64,000 bases of DNA from Calycina herbarum (Eukaryota; Ascomycota; Leotiomycetes; Helotiales; Pezizellaceae): the NCBI GenBank assembly GCA_001414485.1, contig LLEY01000004.1, forward strand, positions 496,001 through 560,000, read 5' to 3'. A model generated the notes under the pieces. It was given only the letters and a program-made list of their open reading frames with translations. It ran no database searches and was not told the DNA's origin. Positions within the stretch are counted from its first letter, which is position 1; each line of letters opens with the position of its first letter. The position numbers and the translations under genes are program-made. Below, piece after piece: positions 44,235 to 56,714 of this stretch.

Positions 44235-46817
44235 GGGAATATTGGGCGTACCAGGGATAGGAGGTAGGATGGTGACGGCGTTTCGCGATGGCGAGGTATC
44301 CGAATCGATTCCAGAGGACTCGTGGGTATTAAGACTGGCGGGGATTCCTGAGCTCGCAGCGGAAGAGCGACGTCGTCGATGAGAAAACGACCCGCCAGCA
44401 GAAGAAAAAGAGGTGGGAGTTAAGGACGCCAGGACGAGGAGCAGAAATACCAGAGGGCTCTCAGACCTTCTGGTATGAAAATGTTGAGTTGAAGGGTCTC
44501 TCCGAAGAGGCAGCGAACTCGATTCGCCTCGTCTCGTGTGCGGAAAGTCGGTCGGTCGTGTATGCGCGGTGGATGGGAAAGTCAGCGGAGCCTCTGCAAC
44601 AAATCCAATGCAGGACTGCTCAAATGCTGCGATGGCCTTTGGCTGCTGCGATCAGAAAGTTCGTGTTTGGGAACGGACACAGTAATTGTCGACAAGGCTT
44701 GGCGACGGCCTTTCTACGGGGGCAGCGATCTCGTTTTGGCGTCAGCCGATGCCAGTTGAGAGAGCTTTAGTGGGAGAGACGACTACGGCGAGAATAATGT
44801 ATGAAGTCACAAGAAATGGATGAGGTGTCACCTAAGGTCAGAAACAGAAGGATGAGGGGGAAATCTAAAGGCAATCTATGAGATTTAAAGTGCTGTCTTG
44901 GCAGGTAAATGTCAATTTGGAGTTGCCAGTCTTTTCCGCTTTTATCTCAGCCAGTCAGCATTTTGATAGGACTGTCTTCTCGCTTGATCACAACCCCCTT
45001 ATCAGCCTCGTGTTGGCAGAAAAAGACGGGATGTGATTAGATGATCACGTAATTGAAGCTATTTATCTATCTCACGATGACTTCAAGAGGCAACAGAGTA
45101 TTCTTCCCAACATTGATTCCTGTGTTTTGGAGAAGAATCTAGAGCCCGGTGGGGGTTTACAGTCCGGCCTTGTGGGATCTCATTTCCGTCCGATAAGGAA
45201 AATTGAGAATGGATCATCAGCCTTGAAGCCTTTGAAGACTTCAACAATTGTCGAAATGAATGGCGTCTGGTCTTTAGACGTATCCCCACCATTTTCCTTA
45301 GACATATTCTATCCCCTGAATTAGCTGGGCTGCTAATTTAGCCTCATGCACCGACAACAGCTAAGAGTTTGTTCCTAGTATCTTGACATCAGTAGACAAA
45401 CGATCTCTCACTTACTTCATCTCGGTGCATACGAGTAGCTGCATTCCACGGCTGCCTACAGAAGCGGTGTGGCCATACAGAAGACTTCTTCAGATAAGCT
45501 GGAGAGGTGCGTCGCAAATGTAAGTCACCTAAACGGGAATGGAAGTCGCTTTTGCTACTCGTACTCCGGACTTTTTAGTATTCTCACTACGAGCAACTCC
45601 TAATCTGGCGTTGAAGTAAATAGTTGACTATTTTACGTAGAATACCAACTTTTTAAAATCAAAGTCTATCCAACAGTGAAAAATAGGTAAGAAATTAAGC
45701 TTATCGACTGCAGCAGAGCTGCAGCTCTCGGGAAGAATTGCCTCGCAACACCATTAACACGGGCTGGGTGGATTCAATCAAGCTTCGGAAAAAGGGGGGC
45801 ACCATCAAAAGAGACTAGAGCTAAAGCGCCAAGAAAGCGGTGAGTAAATGGCAGGATAATCTCGCCTGAGGCAGCGTAAAGTATCAATTTCAACCACCCC
45901 TACCTTACTCGCCTCACTATTTCTCCGCTTCTCTTGCTCACAATAGAAACACCAACACCACGCTCAAAATGAGCAGATTCATGGTTCATGCCAATCACTT
46001 GATTTCTCTGCCAACCCGGTTGATCTGAATCCTTTCGAGCCTCTTTTTCCACCATCGGCCTTTCCCAATCGCGATGCTTCATTGACAACCCCCCTCATTG
46101 GCCCTGGCTCGTCGAATCTCGATTCTCCAAGCGCCCGCCAATAACTGTGCCTGCACGCATTTTCGTGGGCGCGTATTTGCAACAATATCCAGCCAAAGAC
46201 GATGGCCACAACCTCATTCCGAGGCCGTAATGTCTCCATCTGCGACTGTCGTCGAATGAGAATGGCCCCATGGCCTGCGAAACAGCCTGGTAATGCTGTG
46301 CCCTTGACATCGCCATCCGGGTTCAGGCAGAGCGAGCTTCAAATGAGCGTACAAGCCTCCGCGACCATATACATGACCGTCTGGCCATGTGTTTTTCGTT
46401 TCATCCATTTCTCATACACGTACTCTTCTCTTTTCCTTGTGTCTTTGTTGCTCCTGCGTCCAAGTCACGGTCTCTACCTTTGTCTTCACCTATTGTTACT
46501 CGATAATCACTATCCTATTGTCACCCCGCCCGCCTATTGTTCCCACCACAATACCGGGCTCAACACAATAGCTTTCCTTTGTCAAATTGTACCATTTTTA
46601 GATTTTTCTTAGAGATTTTGGATTCATACTTGCATTGTGCAGCCCTCCGGTCATTCCTTCCCTGTTACGACGGAAAATCCAACCAGCTATTTCCACTCAC
46701 TCGCAAACTTTGCAAGTTACAACAGCTACAACAATTTTCGAATCACCGGTCAGTACTTATCAACTCGATCAGCTTTAGGAATCAATTCTCGCTTTCTGGA
46801 TATTCTCCAATACAAAT
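44235..46817. other. 2.6-kb intergenic region, no gene seen
   Basis: Holds the promoter of the GT34 gene (44235 onward) and of the large membrane protein (up to 46817). The final 450 bp is pyrimidine-rich and looks like a long 5' leader. Open frames here are short and have no family resemblance. Confidence 0.5.
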
Positions 46818-49800
46818 ATGTCTGCCGTAATTGGCACGACCGCAAAGTCAAATGGCACCTCGAAAGGTCCTTCGGCAGGACCCGCAACAAATCCTTTCGA
46901 TACACCCTTTGACGGCGACGATAGTGATAGTGATGCGTACGAATGGTGGGTCGATGGAGAGTCTACCCCGCCAACGAAACCGAAATCCTCAAAGTTGCCC
47001 GAAAGCAATGGAGGATCGAACGTGAAACTCTTAAATCGAAGCACCACACGAAAAGCAGACAAACGATACTCCGTCCACAAACCAATTCGACACAAATCGA
47101 GAGGGAGGCAGAGAAAACAAAATGCAAAGGCGGGAATAAAAGTGGTGACGGATTTCTCTGCAAGGCAAAACCCAGCACCAGCACAATTGCAAGCTCCAAA
47201 ACAAAATACCCAACCTGGTTGTTTTGTCGATTTAGCAGCCCTTGATGCACTGAATGGCGGGCCAAAACAGAAGACCGGTGGATTTTGGAAATCGTTGAAA
47301 AATAAAGAACCAGCCGCTGTGCCTGTGCCAGTACAAGCTCCAACCCAGGCAACTCTCGCACCTACACCACACGACCCATACGATGATCTATCACCAAATG
47401 ATCGTCCCATATTTATTGGCCTTTCCATTCCCTCCCGAGATGTCTCGATGCACCCCATAAGTCCTCAGACAGCTTCTTCTGAGACTTCGAATATCGTTCG
47501 AAGTTACCAACACCGAACACCAATCATGCAAGTACCAGAAACTCCTACCATTGTCATCACACCTGCAAATGAAGGATCTACTTGGTCTCCATTCGACGAA
47601 GGTAGCTTGTACAATGGACAAAAGCATTCAGCCACCTCGAGCTTCTACTCGCAAGCCAGCATTGAACAGAACAGAGCTGCCCCTCCAGTGCCAAAAGTCC
47701 CCACTACGATCCTCAAAGAAGAGCAACAGCGAATTGCAGCTCAAAAGAGCTGCTTCTCTCCGGACACCGATGATGGAACTGTTTGGGAGGATGAGAGTGT
47801 AAATTCTCGTGTGGTTTCTTCATGCACCATCTTTGAGGAAGACGTGAGTCCTATCATTGTCAGGTCTGCGCGTGGGGTTTCAGTATCTGATGGTTCAAAA
47901 AATGGAAATATTGCTACACCAGCTACCCCACGTCGACATTCAAAAGGATGGTGGAACTATATCACAACTCCATTTTTAACTCGATCAAATACATTTGCAT
48001 CCATGACGAGAGATCCCCAACATCAACAACCGCCTGCTCTTCCTAATCTAGCAATTGCTGCTGCTGCTGCCCACGAGGCCGAAAGGGATGGAAAAACATG
48101 GGAGAAGCAATTCTCTCCACTCACACCTGCAACATCAACAACCATACAGTCAGATTCATGGTGGAACGTCGAGCCAACGGATTCAAAATCTCCAGTTTCG
48201 CCTGTAGATCGGAAATCGGGACACAAAGTCCAGGCATCTGCAGTCACCGTACCTTTTGTTTTTTCTGGCGATGCACCAGGTTCTCCACGCCACTTGGAGA
48301 GTCCAGCTTCTAATTTCCCTTCTTCGGGGCCAGGTTCAAATGATAGGGATATTCCAATATCGCCCGTGGAAAATAACTCGAGAGCTTTACAGAGCAACAA
48401 TCCATTCATCCGGCCTGAATCTTCCATTTCATCCAGAAGACAAGTCGTGCAACCTGAACCTGTGGTGGTAATGCAGCAGCAACCTCAAACGATAATTGCC
48501 AACAACCATGTCCATGAATCCCCAGAAAATACTCCTCCACCAGCATACTCACCTCCCCAATCTCGAGTCCCTCGTTATAGAGCGGTCTTTCCACCAGGTC
48601 ATGCCTTAGAACAACCATTGTCTCCTGGGCCCATAACACCAGGAATGCAAAATGCCATGGCGGGTCCTGGAGCAGTTCAGATGGACAACGTCCCGTTGAC
48701 GCCGGCACCAACTCGTGCACCCATGAATTTGAACTCTTCTTATCCCGCACAACTACCACCCAGAGGCAATGGGCCTGTCACTGCCGCATATTTCGAACCT
48801 CCGCCCAAAAAAGCCAAGAAAGCAGAGGCAAAACGCAGACGCCATGAGAAAGAAGATTCTGCTGCTCACAAAGCAGGAGGTTTATGGCGCGGTCGAGGTT
48901 GTATCCCAAAACGAGGTTGCTACGGTCGCAAAGGAGCTGAAGGACGGAAAAAACGACGTTGTTACATCGGTCTCATCATTGCATTTTTGTTGATTATTAT
49001 CCTCGCTATCGTTTTGGCGACGCAACTTCATCGAAAATCTAATCCTGGAATTGAGGCCAGTCAGTGGGTTAATTTAACGGGCTTCCCGCCGATTTTCGCG
49101 GGTTTGTCGACGGTTGTTGCTCCCCTCAACACCGTTGCTAATACGGGGTGTATCGCACCGACTGCTATGTGGAGTTGTAATTTGCCTAAGGAGATCCAAT
49201 CACAGGTTGCTCCGAATCAGAGTAATCAACCGAACTTTTTGTTTAATATCCAGTGGGATAATAGTACAGAGACGAATGCTACTTTCGCCAATGTTACTGG
49301 GAATCCGAAACTTCCTGTTCGTGCTGTTGGTGGGAATGCGGTTTCTGCTAGTCAATTTGTTAGACGGATGCTTGCCAGAGCTAAAAGGGCAATCACTATT
49401 GTGCCCTCACCAGCACCGCCTTCTTTCGCTGAAGGTTTCTTTCTCGGAAATACCACGGATGGAATTGTCTCAGCCCAAAAAGCTGGAGAATCAACACCCT
49501 TCTACATCTCCCTTCTCCAACCCGAGAAATCCAACCTCACAAAGCGAGGCTTGGATTTGGTTACCCGACAAGCAGATAACACCTCAGATCCATTCCCAGA
49601 TCTCAATAAACTTATCCCACCACCGTCTTCAAACCCAGATGGCACAGCAGCTCCAGCAAATCTTCTAACGCTACCGAGTCAACAACCTATCCGTCTCTAC
49701 GACCGTGGTCTACCAACCGAACATTACGGTTTCTACACATACTACGACCGCTCCATCTTCCTCCAATCCGTCGACCCTCTAAACACAACCTCCACCGCAG

Positions 49801-50243
49801 ACCAAAATGGAGGCGCGACAAAGGAACAAGCGGGGTTTAGATGTTCATGGACTCAAACACGACTCCTCATCCAAATCTGGACTCGTCGGAATGGTACCGC
49901 CCAGTTACTTAATTCTACACATCCTACGGGTGATCTGGGACCTGATCCTGGACACGACTATTCTCAGCCGGGGTCTTTTCCTTATCCTGTGACGGTGACG
50001 GTGGATAGACATGGGGGCGATGCGAAGACTAAGTTGCTTTACTGTTATGCGGTTGATGGGGAGGGCAAGAATGTGGAAGGGAGCCAGAAAGTTATGCTTG
50101 AGCAGAGGGGGTTTGGGGGAGTCGTTGTGAATCCTGCGAATAGTATTTTTGGGGGGAGCGTTAGTGATCCGAACCTGGGGGGTTTCGATGGTGGGGATGG
50201 GGGGTGTAAATGTGGGTGGGAGAATTTTAGGGGGTTGAATTAG
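46818..50243 (+). CDS. Large single-pass membrane protein with disordered cytosolic and glycosylated outer part
   Basis: One uninterrupted frame of 1,141 aa. Residues 1 to about 700 are Pro/Ser/Gln-rich and probably disordered, with short conserved-looking islands (NPFDTPFDGDDSD, GCFVDLAALDALNGG, GWWNYITTPFLTRS). A basic segment, GCIPKRGCYGRKGAEGRKKR, precedes one membrane helix (CYIGLIIAFLLIIILAIVLA, about residues 714-734). The outer 400 residues have several N-glycosylation sites (WVNLTGFPP, DNSTETNATF), TGCIAPTAMWSCNLP, and RLYDRGLPTEHYGFYTYYDR, then a Cys-containing Gly-rich end (CKCGWENF). I recognise the layout as a conserved Pezizomycotina protein type, but no reaction is known to me. 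A surface sensor or wall-linked protein would fit; this is inference. A lone gene with a long leader. Confidence 0.88.
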   Translation: MSAVIGTTAKSNGTSKGPSAGPATNPFDTPFDGDDSDSDAYEWWVDGESTPPTKPKSSKLPESNGGSNVKLLNRSTTRKADKRYSVHKPIRHKSRGRQRKQNAKAGIKVVTDFSARQNPAPAQLQAPKQNTQPGCFVDLAALDALNGGPKQKTGGFWKSLKNKEPAAVPVPVQAPTQATLAPTPHDPYDDLSPNDRPIFIGLSIPSRDVSMHPISPQTASSETSNIVRSYQHRTPIMQVPETPTIVITPANEGSTWSPFDEGSLYNGQKHSATSSFYSQASIEQNRAAPPVPKVPTTILKEEQQRIAAQKSCFSPDTDDGTVWEDESVNSRVVSSCTIFEEDVSPIIVRSARGVSVSDGSKNGNIATPATPRRHSKGWWNYITTPFLTRSNTFASMTRDPQHQQPPALPNLAIAAAAAHEAERDGKTWEKQFSPLTPATSTTIQSDSWWNVEPTDSKSPVSPVDRKSGHKVQASAVTVPFVFSGDAPGSPRHLESPASNFPSSGPGSNDRDIPISPVENNSRALQSNNPFIRPESSISSRRQVVQPEPVVVMQQQPQTIIANNHVHESPENTPPPAYSPPQSRVPRYRAVFPPGHALEQPLSPGPITPGMQNAMAGPGAVQMDNVPLTPAPTRAPMNLNSSYPAQLPPRGNGPVTAAYFEPPPKKAKKAEAKRRRHEKEDSAAHKAGGLWRGRGCIPKRGCYGRKGAEGRKKRRCYIGLIIAFLLIIILAIVLATQLHRKSNPGIEASQWVNLTGFPPIFAGLSTVVAPLNTVANTGCIAPTAMWSCNLPKEIQSQVAPNQSNQPNFLFNIQWDNSTETNATFANVTGNPKLPVRAVGGNAVSASQFVRRMLARAKRAITIVPSPAPPSFAEGFFLGNTTDGIVSAQKAGESTPFYISLLQPEKSNLTKRGLDLVTRQADNTSDPFPDLNKLIPPPSSNPDGTAAPANLLTLPSQQPIRLYDRGLPTEHYGFYTYYDRSIFLQSVDPLNTTSTADQNGGATKEQAGFRCSWTQTRLLIQIWTRRNGTAQLLNSTHPTGDLGPDPGHDYSQPGSFPYPVTVTVDRHGGDAKTKLLYCYAVDGEGKNVEGSQKVMLEQRGFGGVVVNPANSIFGGSVSDPNLGGFDGGDGGCKCGWENFRGLN

Positions 50244-53200
50244 GGGTTCCTGTGTCGTGATGGTGTTGGGTTCTTTTGGTGGGGGGTATATGATGGTTTT
50301 GGTTTGGGTTTGGGAAACCAAGGGGGAGGAAGGGAAGGAAGGGGATGGAAATCGAAAATGGATACTTCTGGTTGCATGGTCTTTTCTGGCGTTACCTGGG
50401 CATTTGGGGTGGGGGTTGCATCAGCATAAAACATCAGCATAAGGCATTTCAAAATAGTAGATACAATTAATGAAAAACATGGAATACGAATTCTCAAAAA
50501 CGTGATGTTTCTTGAATGTACTTGGGACTTGTCGAAGCTGTAAGACAAGACTTGATAGGGTGAATTTTATTCTTCCTCTTGTAACAATATATTATTTATA
50601 TTTAGAGGTTGCTATTTGCTTGATACTTTATCCACGGGCAGCTTTTCTTTGTTATCCCCTTTTTTTCTTTTTTCTTTAAGAAGAAAGATTATATAGATGG
50701 GAGAATGTTATTAGAAGGTAGCTAGCAGTGAAGTGCTCAGAAGGTATCTGAGACCCAAAGATGACAAGGTAAGCGAGCTTATAAGAAAGTATCTAACCGC
50801 AATCCTCCCCTGAAATATAGCGACTTGTGTAAGGCTTCAAATTTGGGGCAGGGTACGAGCGAGATAAGGTGGTACATATTAAAATAATAACTTTACTTCA
50901 ACGAATTAACCTAGAGGAAGTGAAAAGCTTATATACGATATAGCATACTTCCTTACCAGTATATTTTCCAATTTTTAATCACTTGAGTTGTTCCGTGTAG
51001 AATTTATCACTGAGCGGAAGGCGGTGAGCAGTGATCGGAATCTAGAAGAGAGTCCAGTGGAACTTCCCATCGAACACCTTTTCCTAGAACGTTTCAGAGC
51101 GGCCTTCCAAATAGAATAGATATTTCCAGAGAAATATCAACTAGATCCAAAGTTCCTGAGTATAGTAAAAGTTAGAGGAAACAGAAGGCATTTTAGCGTG
51201 ATTTTGTGAAGAGAATTTCAAGCTCTATTTTTACGTGTAATAAGCAGCGAAAGCGAGTGGATTAAGCTCTATTTTAGGTCTCTGTGGTTTCTGGTTTGTA
51301 CTGTAGGCTCTTAGTACTTTTATTTTTACTTTGCTCTTTTTACTTCAAGGGAGGCGAGGCTTAGAGGGTGGGTGTTCTTAGTACCTGGATTATTGGTTTT
51401 ACTCCTGAAAAGATAGTATTCCGTAGAATATTCCAAGGAATCAGAGGTCTACTCTAGATATTTCCATATGAATCTAAAAAGGTATGAATATTTCCACTAT
51501 ATAGGTCTGGAAGTGCTATAGAATTCTAGATGTCGATCGCTAGCAGTTAGAGGAACTGTTAGAAGCAGCTTTGTCTTAAATACTAGTTAGTTGTTATAGA
51601 GGTTTCTCAGTCTTTGAGAAGTGAATATCGAAATAACTTGAATTGTCTCTGTTCTGGTATAATTCGTTCGTAAATTGTGTGATTAATCATTTATATTACT
51701 ACTTTGAAGTATTAAGGGATTCTAGTAATTCTAATTAACAAATCACGTTGTTCGAGAATTTTTAGATTAAATAAGTTAATATAAGAAAGTTTCTAAAATT
51801 TAAGTAAAAATAACGTGCCTAGGTTCTCTATACTCCTTTTAAAAACGATTGCTTAATTTAAACATTTTATATAGCTAGGTTAATTAAGTTAATTATATAA
51901 GGTTCTAAAGGCTCTTAGAGTATAAAGTTCTACTTACTTATCTAAGTACTATTTACTTGATAGAATTATTTAAGAAAGTTTAGAACAGCTTAGTAAAAGA
52001 GACCTTATAGCTTAAGTTCTTGCTTCTTTATTTTACAGCTGATTTAGTGGATGTCTAGATAGAAGTGGTCAATTGATTTATTGGCGAATGAAGTATAACA
52101 GTTGTACAGAAGATTTACCATGTGGTTTTGAGGATGGAGCTGCTATTTTTGCTGAATTGCGAACCGAACTCTCTTTGAGCCTAAACAATATTGAGATGCC
52201 GCCGAGAAAGAGTGTCAGCATTCTAGGTAGATTATTAAACTATTCGAATGATAATGAATTTAATGGCGAGATTGGTTCTACTAACGACTTTCTTATTATT
52301 CTGTTGGCGGTCAAGTATTTTTTGAAGATGTTATTTTCGCTCACTGGAATTAAGAACTCCTTATAGGTAATGATTCAGGGCATCTTTCTCTTAAGGTTGA
52401 AGTGGTGTTAGCTGCACCAAGCGTACTTTGTCCAGCTTTGTACTTTTGTTAAGAATATAAACTATCAGTGGAATCGGAAGTAATCAGGTTGCTGCTTCGA
52501 TCTCGAAGCCTAGCTTTCTGGGCATTTATAGGGAACTAGGCTGGCGATGGACAAAAAAAGTGGCAGCATAGTTTACTACCCTACTTGAATCGCAACGTAA
52601 TAAGCTAGCGACAAATAATCGCAAAAATACAACAAAATTATGGATTGAATACGCACGCTACTAATTTGCTCTTCCTTAGAGTGTTGACAGTTTTTATTCC
52701 TTTTGGGTCGATTTATCAGTGTTGATAAATTGTGTCAATTGAAGTGACTTATTTTGTCTACTGTGAGCTAGGCTGAAGTGCTGCCAAGAGTTGTCGGGGA
52801 ATTTGGAATTCTCAGTTATCTTGTCTTGTCAAAAGCAAGACTCTGTAAAACGCTTGTAAAACTAGAACCACAACCTCACCATAAAATGCAGCTTTATCCT
52901 GCTATTAATTATCTATTACAGAGTTCTAGAATTTTTGTTTCTTGTTTTCTTTTCAATAGGCGGTTTAAGATTTCGGTTCAGGGGAGGGGTCGCCTAAGTA
53001 GGCTGTACCTACCCGCTGAACTCCGGCCCGACTTCGACTTTTAACCAGCCCAAGACAACGTGCAGTGGGTTTTGGTTCCCTAGGTGAGCTGATCAACGAG
53101 ACATCTATTCCTCCCGTCGTCTTTGAATCCCCACGAGTTCGTCTCAGCTTCTACGTTACCAAACTCGACCTACCTACCTACATAGACTCCGGTTTCATAT

Positions 53201-53336
53201 TCGCGATCTCTCGACAAAACGAAAACGAAATACGATCTTTGAGAGCGGAATTGTCTATACTTCAACGGAGCGAGGGTCAGCGTCACCGGCTATTACGAGG
53301 GTTCTTAGGAGGACGAACACGAGGGAAGGATAGAAT
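50244..53336. other. AT-rich gene-poor block, no gene seen
   Basis: Three kilobases, mostly AT-rich from about 50560 to 52760, with stop codons in all frames and a few short open frames (the longest at 52073-52366) that resemble nothing known. The texture fits RIP-degraded repeats, but no terminal repeats could be paired. The last 350 bp is more GC-rich and leads into the next gene. Confidence 0.5.
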
Positions 53337-54216
53337 ATGCCTTCGATAGCGCAAGTTCCGCAAGAGGGCGGCGGGGGGAAGAAGAGAAGGCGGGAGGATA
53401 GTGGTGAGGTTGCGAGGGTTCGTAGGTATGTTTACTGTTTTTATACTCGGGGAGAAGGGAGAAGGGAGAGTGGCAAGACACCGAGGGATGGCAAGGCAAG
53501 GCAAGACAAGACCACGAGGGTAGACAAGACATTGGAAAGGCAAGGAAACAAGACAAGATATAAGGCTAATCACAAACCGCAGTCCCAATCTAAAACATAC
53601 CTCTCGCTCCGAGTCAACATCCCATCCATACGATCCCAATCACAGCCCTCACGCTCACGCCTCCCTAGTCGAAGAAAAACAACTCCAGCATCTAGAATAC
53701 AAAGAACGGGAACGGGAACGGAGGATACTACCTATCCCCTCGCGGAGGGAAAGTTATAAACGTCAACGGACTTCTCCTCACAGTTCCCATACGGGCTCTT
53801 GGCCTCTTTCACCTACCAGAGAGAAGATCGAAGGGAAGACGGAAGGAGCGACGCCAGCGATGAAAACAGATCTCAGTCCTTGCCATATATGTCATCGCAA
53901 ACCAACACTCAAAGCCGAGTTGGATTCTTTCGCCGATTGCGAGGGTTGTCGGAAGAGGACCTGCTGGATTTGCATTAGGGAGTGCTTGGGCTCTGCTGTT
54001 GGGGTGGGTGTAGGGAGGGATGTTGAGATGGGGGAGCATGATGCTGAAGAAGGGAAGGAAGGGAGGGAAGGAAGCGAGGGCGATGCCGACAGAAAAAGTG
54101 GAAGGGAAGGGGATACGGGACACAAGGGAATGGTATGCAGTAGATGTTGTGTGGAGAGAGGGACTGAGGGGGAGGTATGGTGTTTTGGGTGTTTGAGAAA
54201 TGAAGGTGGTGGTTGA
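53337..54216 (+). CDS. Small protein with Cys-rich, zinc-finger-like C-terminus
   Basis: Two exons (53337-53425, 53583-54216) with a 157-nt intron join to 240 aa. The N-terminal half is hydrophilic and very basic (KKRRRED, YKERERERRI, YKRQRTSPHSS). The C-terminal half has a regular Cys pattern: CHICHRKPT, CEGCRKRTCWICIRECLG, then an acidic Gly/Glu-rich insert of about 45 residues, and CSRCCVERG ... CFGCL. The pairs are spaced as in cross-brace zinc fingers of RING/PHD type (C-x2-C ... C-x2-C-x4-C-x2-C ... C-x2-C ... C-x2-C). I have the impression of a conserved Pezizomycotina family of unknown function; a nuclear role is likely from the basic tracts but unproven. The acidic insert lies on a purine-only DNA tract (GGGAAGGAAGGGAGGGAAGG), which may be length-variable. 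Confidence 0.82.
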
Positions 54217-55984
54217 GTCGGCGAGTTGGAATAATAAATTTCGAGACTGATGAGCGATGAATGATGGGCATTGGAGTTAGAGCGTCGCATTTCAAGAAAG
54301 ATCACCTAGAGGAGTTATTACTGGGGTGACCTCATGATGTTCGTTGGTTTCTTGATACTCTTTCTCGTTCTCTTTGGCATAGTGAGAGAACTTATTTAAC
54401 ATCAATGTACATATTGAAACTTTGGTCTAAGATCATTCCATTTCTTTGTCTCTCTTCTACGTTTCTTACCTTGTTTTTTATATGGATTGAGATTCAAATC
54501 CCGAGAATCAGAGACCCCTTAACATCACGAATTTTAGACTGTAGTCTGGCGCACTAAGATACTATCAGGATCAAGCAAATGAAAGGACGAAGCCTTTCAT
54601 ATATAAAATATATAAACCATAGGAATATTACCATCACCACATCATATCTCTACAAAATGAAAGTGATATCGAGATTATTTGGGACCGAGAAGTTGAATCG
54701 AGGGATATTGTGGGAAAGTAAATTTCTTTTTGGAATTCTCATCAAATTCTTGGACTTCCTCCTTTTAGAATCTCTCCACAAACACTACCGCTTTTGTGGA
54801 ACTTGATTTTAATTCGACGGCAATTCCTTTCTCGACAGCAAAAGAACTTCTTGTCGAGCTGACTTGTACTTTCGGAAAGCAAGCTGGGAAGATTTTCAAG
54901 TAGGCAAAAGCTTGGATTATTTTGAGGGAAATGTATAGAGGACTTGGAAGTGAAAATGGAAGATCTCCATCATCCTTTTTCAATCTAGTCTTTCTTGCCT
55001 CTAATTTCGGGGCTTTCGATTTTTGAATGGATTGGTAGCGTATCTTCGGTCCTTGGAGTGACTGCTCGAATACTGGAATTTGGATGTTTTCAGGTGGTGA
55101 AATTTGAGTATTTTGTGGGAATTTAGAAGAAAATACTAGGGATGGTGCTGAAATTTTTGGAAGGTATTTGTTGGCTTTTATTTCAGTATTCGAGTGGCTC
55201 TTTTTAATGTGTTGGCTCTTCGAGGTCTGTAGCAAGATACCCAGTGTTAATAACTTTCTAGCTATTGCACCATGAATTTTTTATGTTCCCTCTCCCCAGA
55301 GAGAGCGCTCACAGACGGTGTTTAGGTCATTATTTGTTGCAAGGAAAAGTTGCTCGCTCACTTAGTTGTTCTAATCTACGTATTTAGGTTTTAAGGACCA
55401 TGGCTAGCAAAAGAGAGGGAAAAATCGAGTAGTGGAAAGAGACAGTCTAAGGTTTATATTTTAGGTCAGCAAACCGAGTAGAGTTGCGCTTGAGTTCTCT
55501 CGAAACTAGACTTCGTATGGTTAATCTCTCCTCCCTAACCATAAGCTATAAGTTCATGACACTTTGCCTCTTGAACTTTGATACCTCATCCTGGCTGCCG
55601 AAAGAGAAAGAGAAAGTGGGCTTTCTGCTACTGAAATGGTCCAAGGTGCATCTCGTGTGATCATCAAAGCCTGATTATTTGGGAAGGGCAAGATTTAGTT
55701 CGCTGGGTTGTCAACTCAGCACCCCTATGACAGCACTTGGCTACCGGCAGGTTAGTATTTAAAGCTTCCTCACTTCGAACCCCTTTCTGTGCAACAATCC
55801 CAGACACCCTAAAGACCCCAGACATATTCTTCTCGATCCCGAAGCCGCCATGGAAGAAGATCTTTTGAAAGAGCAATGAAAGCAAGGAGCGTTTTGCTCT
55901 TTAATCAACGTTTTACTCTAAATCTTATTCCTTTTTTGGTAATTTAATTTTGTTAAAATCTGCAGATTCAATTTACTACCGATT

Positions 55985-56100
55985 AATCCTCTACTTTCGA
56001 AATCATTTGAAGTCACTTCAGACTTTAAATTTTGCTGAATCTTTGATGATGAAAAGGAAATGACTTCAAGGATTTCAAAAAGCCGGTGGTCGGTAGAAAT
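55985..56100 (+). repeat. Old dispersed repeat, copy 1
   Basis: Shares CTACTTTCGAA-x-TC-x-TTT, then GTCACTTCAGA, and about 60 bp later AAGGATTT-x-AAAA-x-G, with the stretch at 56715-56835. Identity is moderate and indels are present. Confidence 0.5.
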
Positions 56101-56714
56101 TTAATAACTTGACTCACAAATACCTACAAATTGAGATGTCCGCTTTACTCTAAGCCGTCACAGAAGTCGCTACGTGAAAAAAAAGTCGTAATTCCTAATT
56201 TATTCCAGTGTCACACGTATAACATAAACCCCAAGTGTTCGGAGAATATAAAAATAGACTGGTGAGAGAAACAGATTGTTTGTTTAATAACTACCAATGA
56301 GTGTTATTCCGTGAAGTCGATCGATTGTTGGCTCATCTCGTCGAAGTACTTGAGGGCAAGTTTGCTTGTGCTAAACAAAGAGATACTCAACGAGACCGTC
56401 CGAACGACAAACACAAAAAGGTCTTCAATGTGGTATCCTTTTATACGAGGTCTAAAATACAATGACAAGAGCAAAATATGGATCGTGGTTCGATTTCGAG
56501 AAAATTAAGAAAGGGTTGTTTCAAAAAAAAATGTTAAACCCCCCTATGATCCACGGTTCGTCGGTCAATACTCAGAAGTGAAGATAAACTATTCATATGA
56601 CTTGATTGCCAGTACCTCTCCAACGAAGAAGAACAAAGCCGGTTGAGAAAAGGAAGAGCAATTGTGATTTCACTCGAAACTTAAGGCGACTCTAACTTTT
56701 GGATGAGATTTCAT

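Noticed and set aside
46775..47458. 227-residue minus-strand open frame opposite the large membrane protein
   Set aside because: Shadow of the Pro/Ser-rich coding strand; no family resemblance.
52073..52366. 97-residue open frame in the AT-rich island
   Set aside because: No recognisable domain, no splice partners, and surrounded by degraded repeat-like DNA; too weak to call a gene.
55664..55885. 73-residue minus-strand open frame
   Set aside because: No conserved motif and no neighbouring exon that could extend it.
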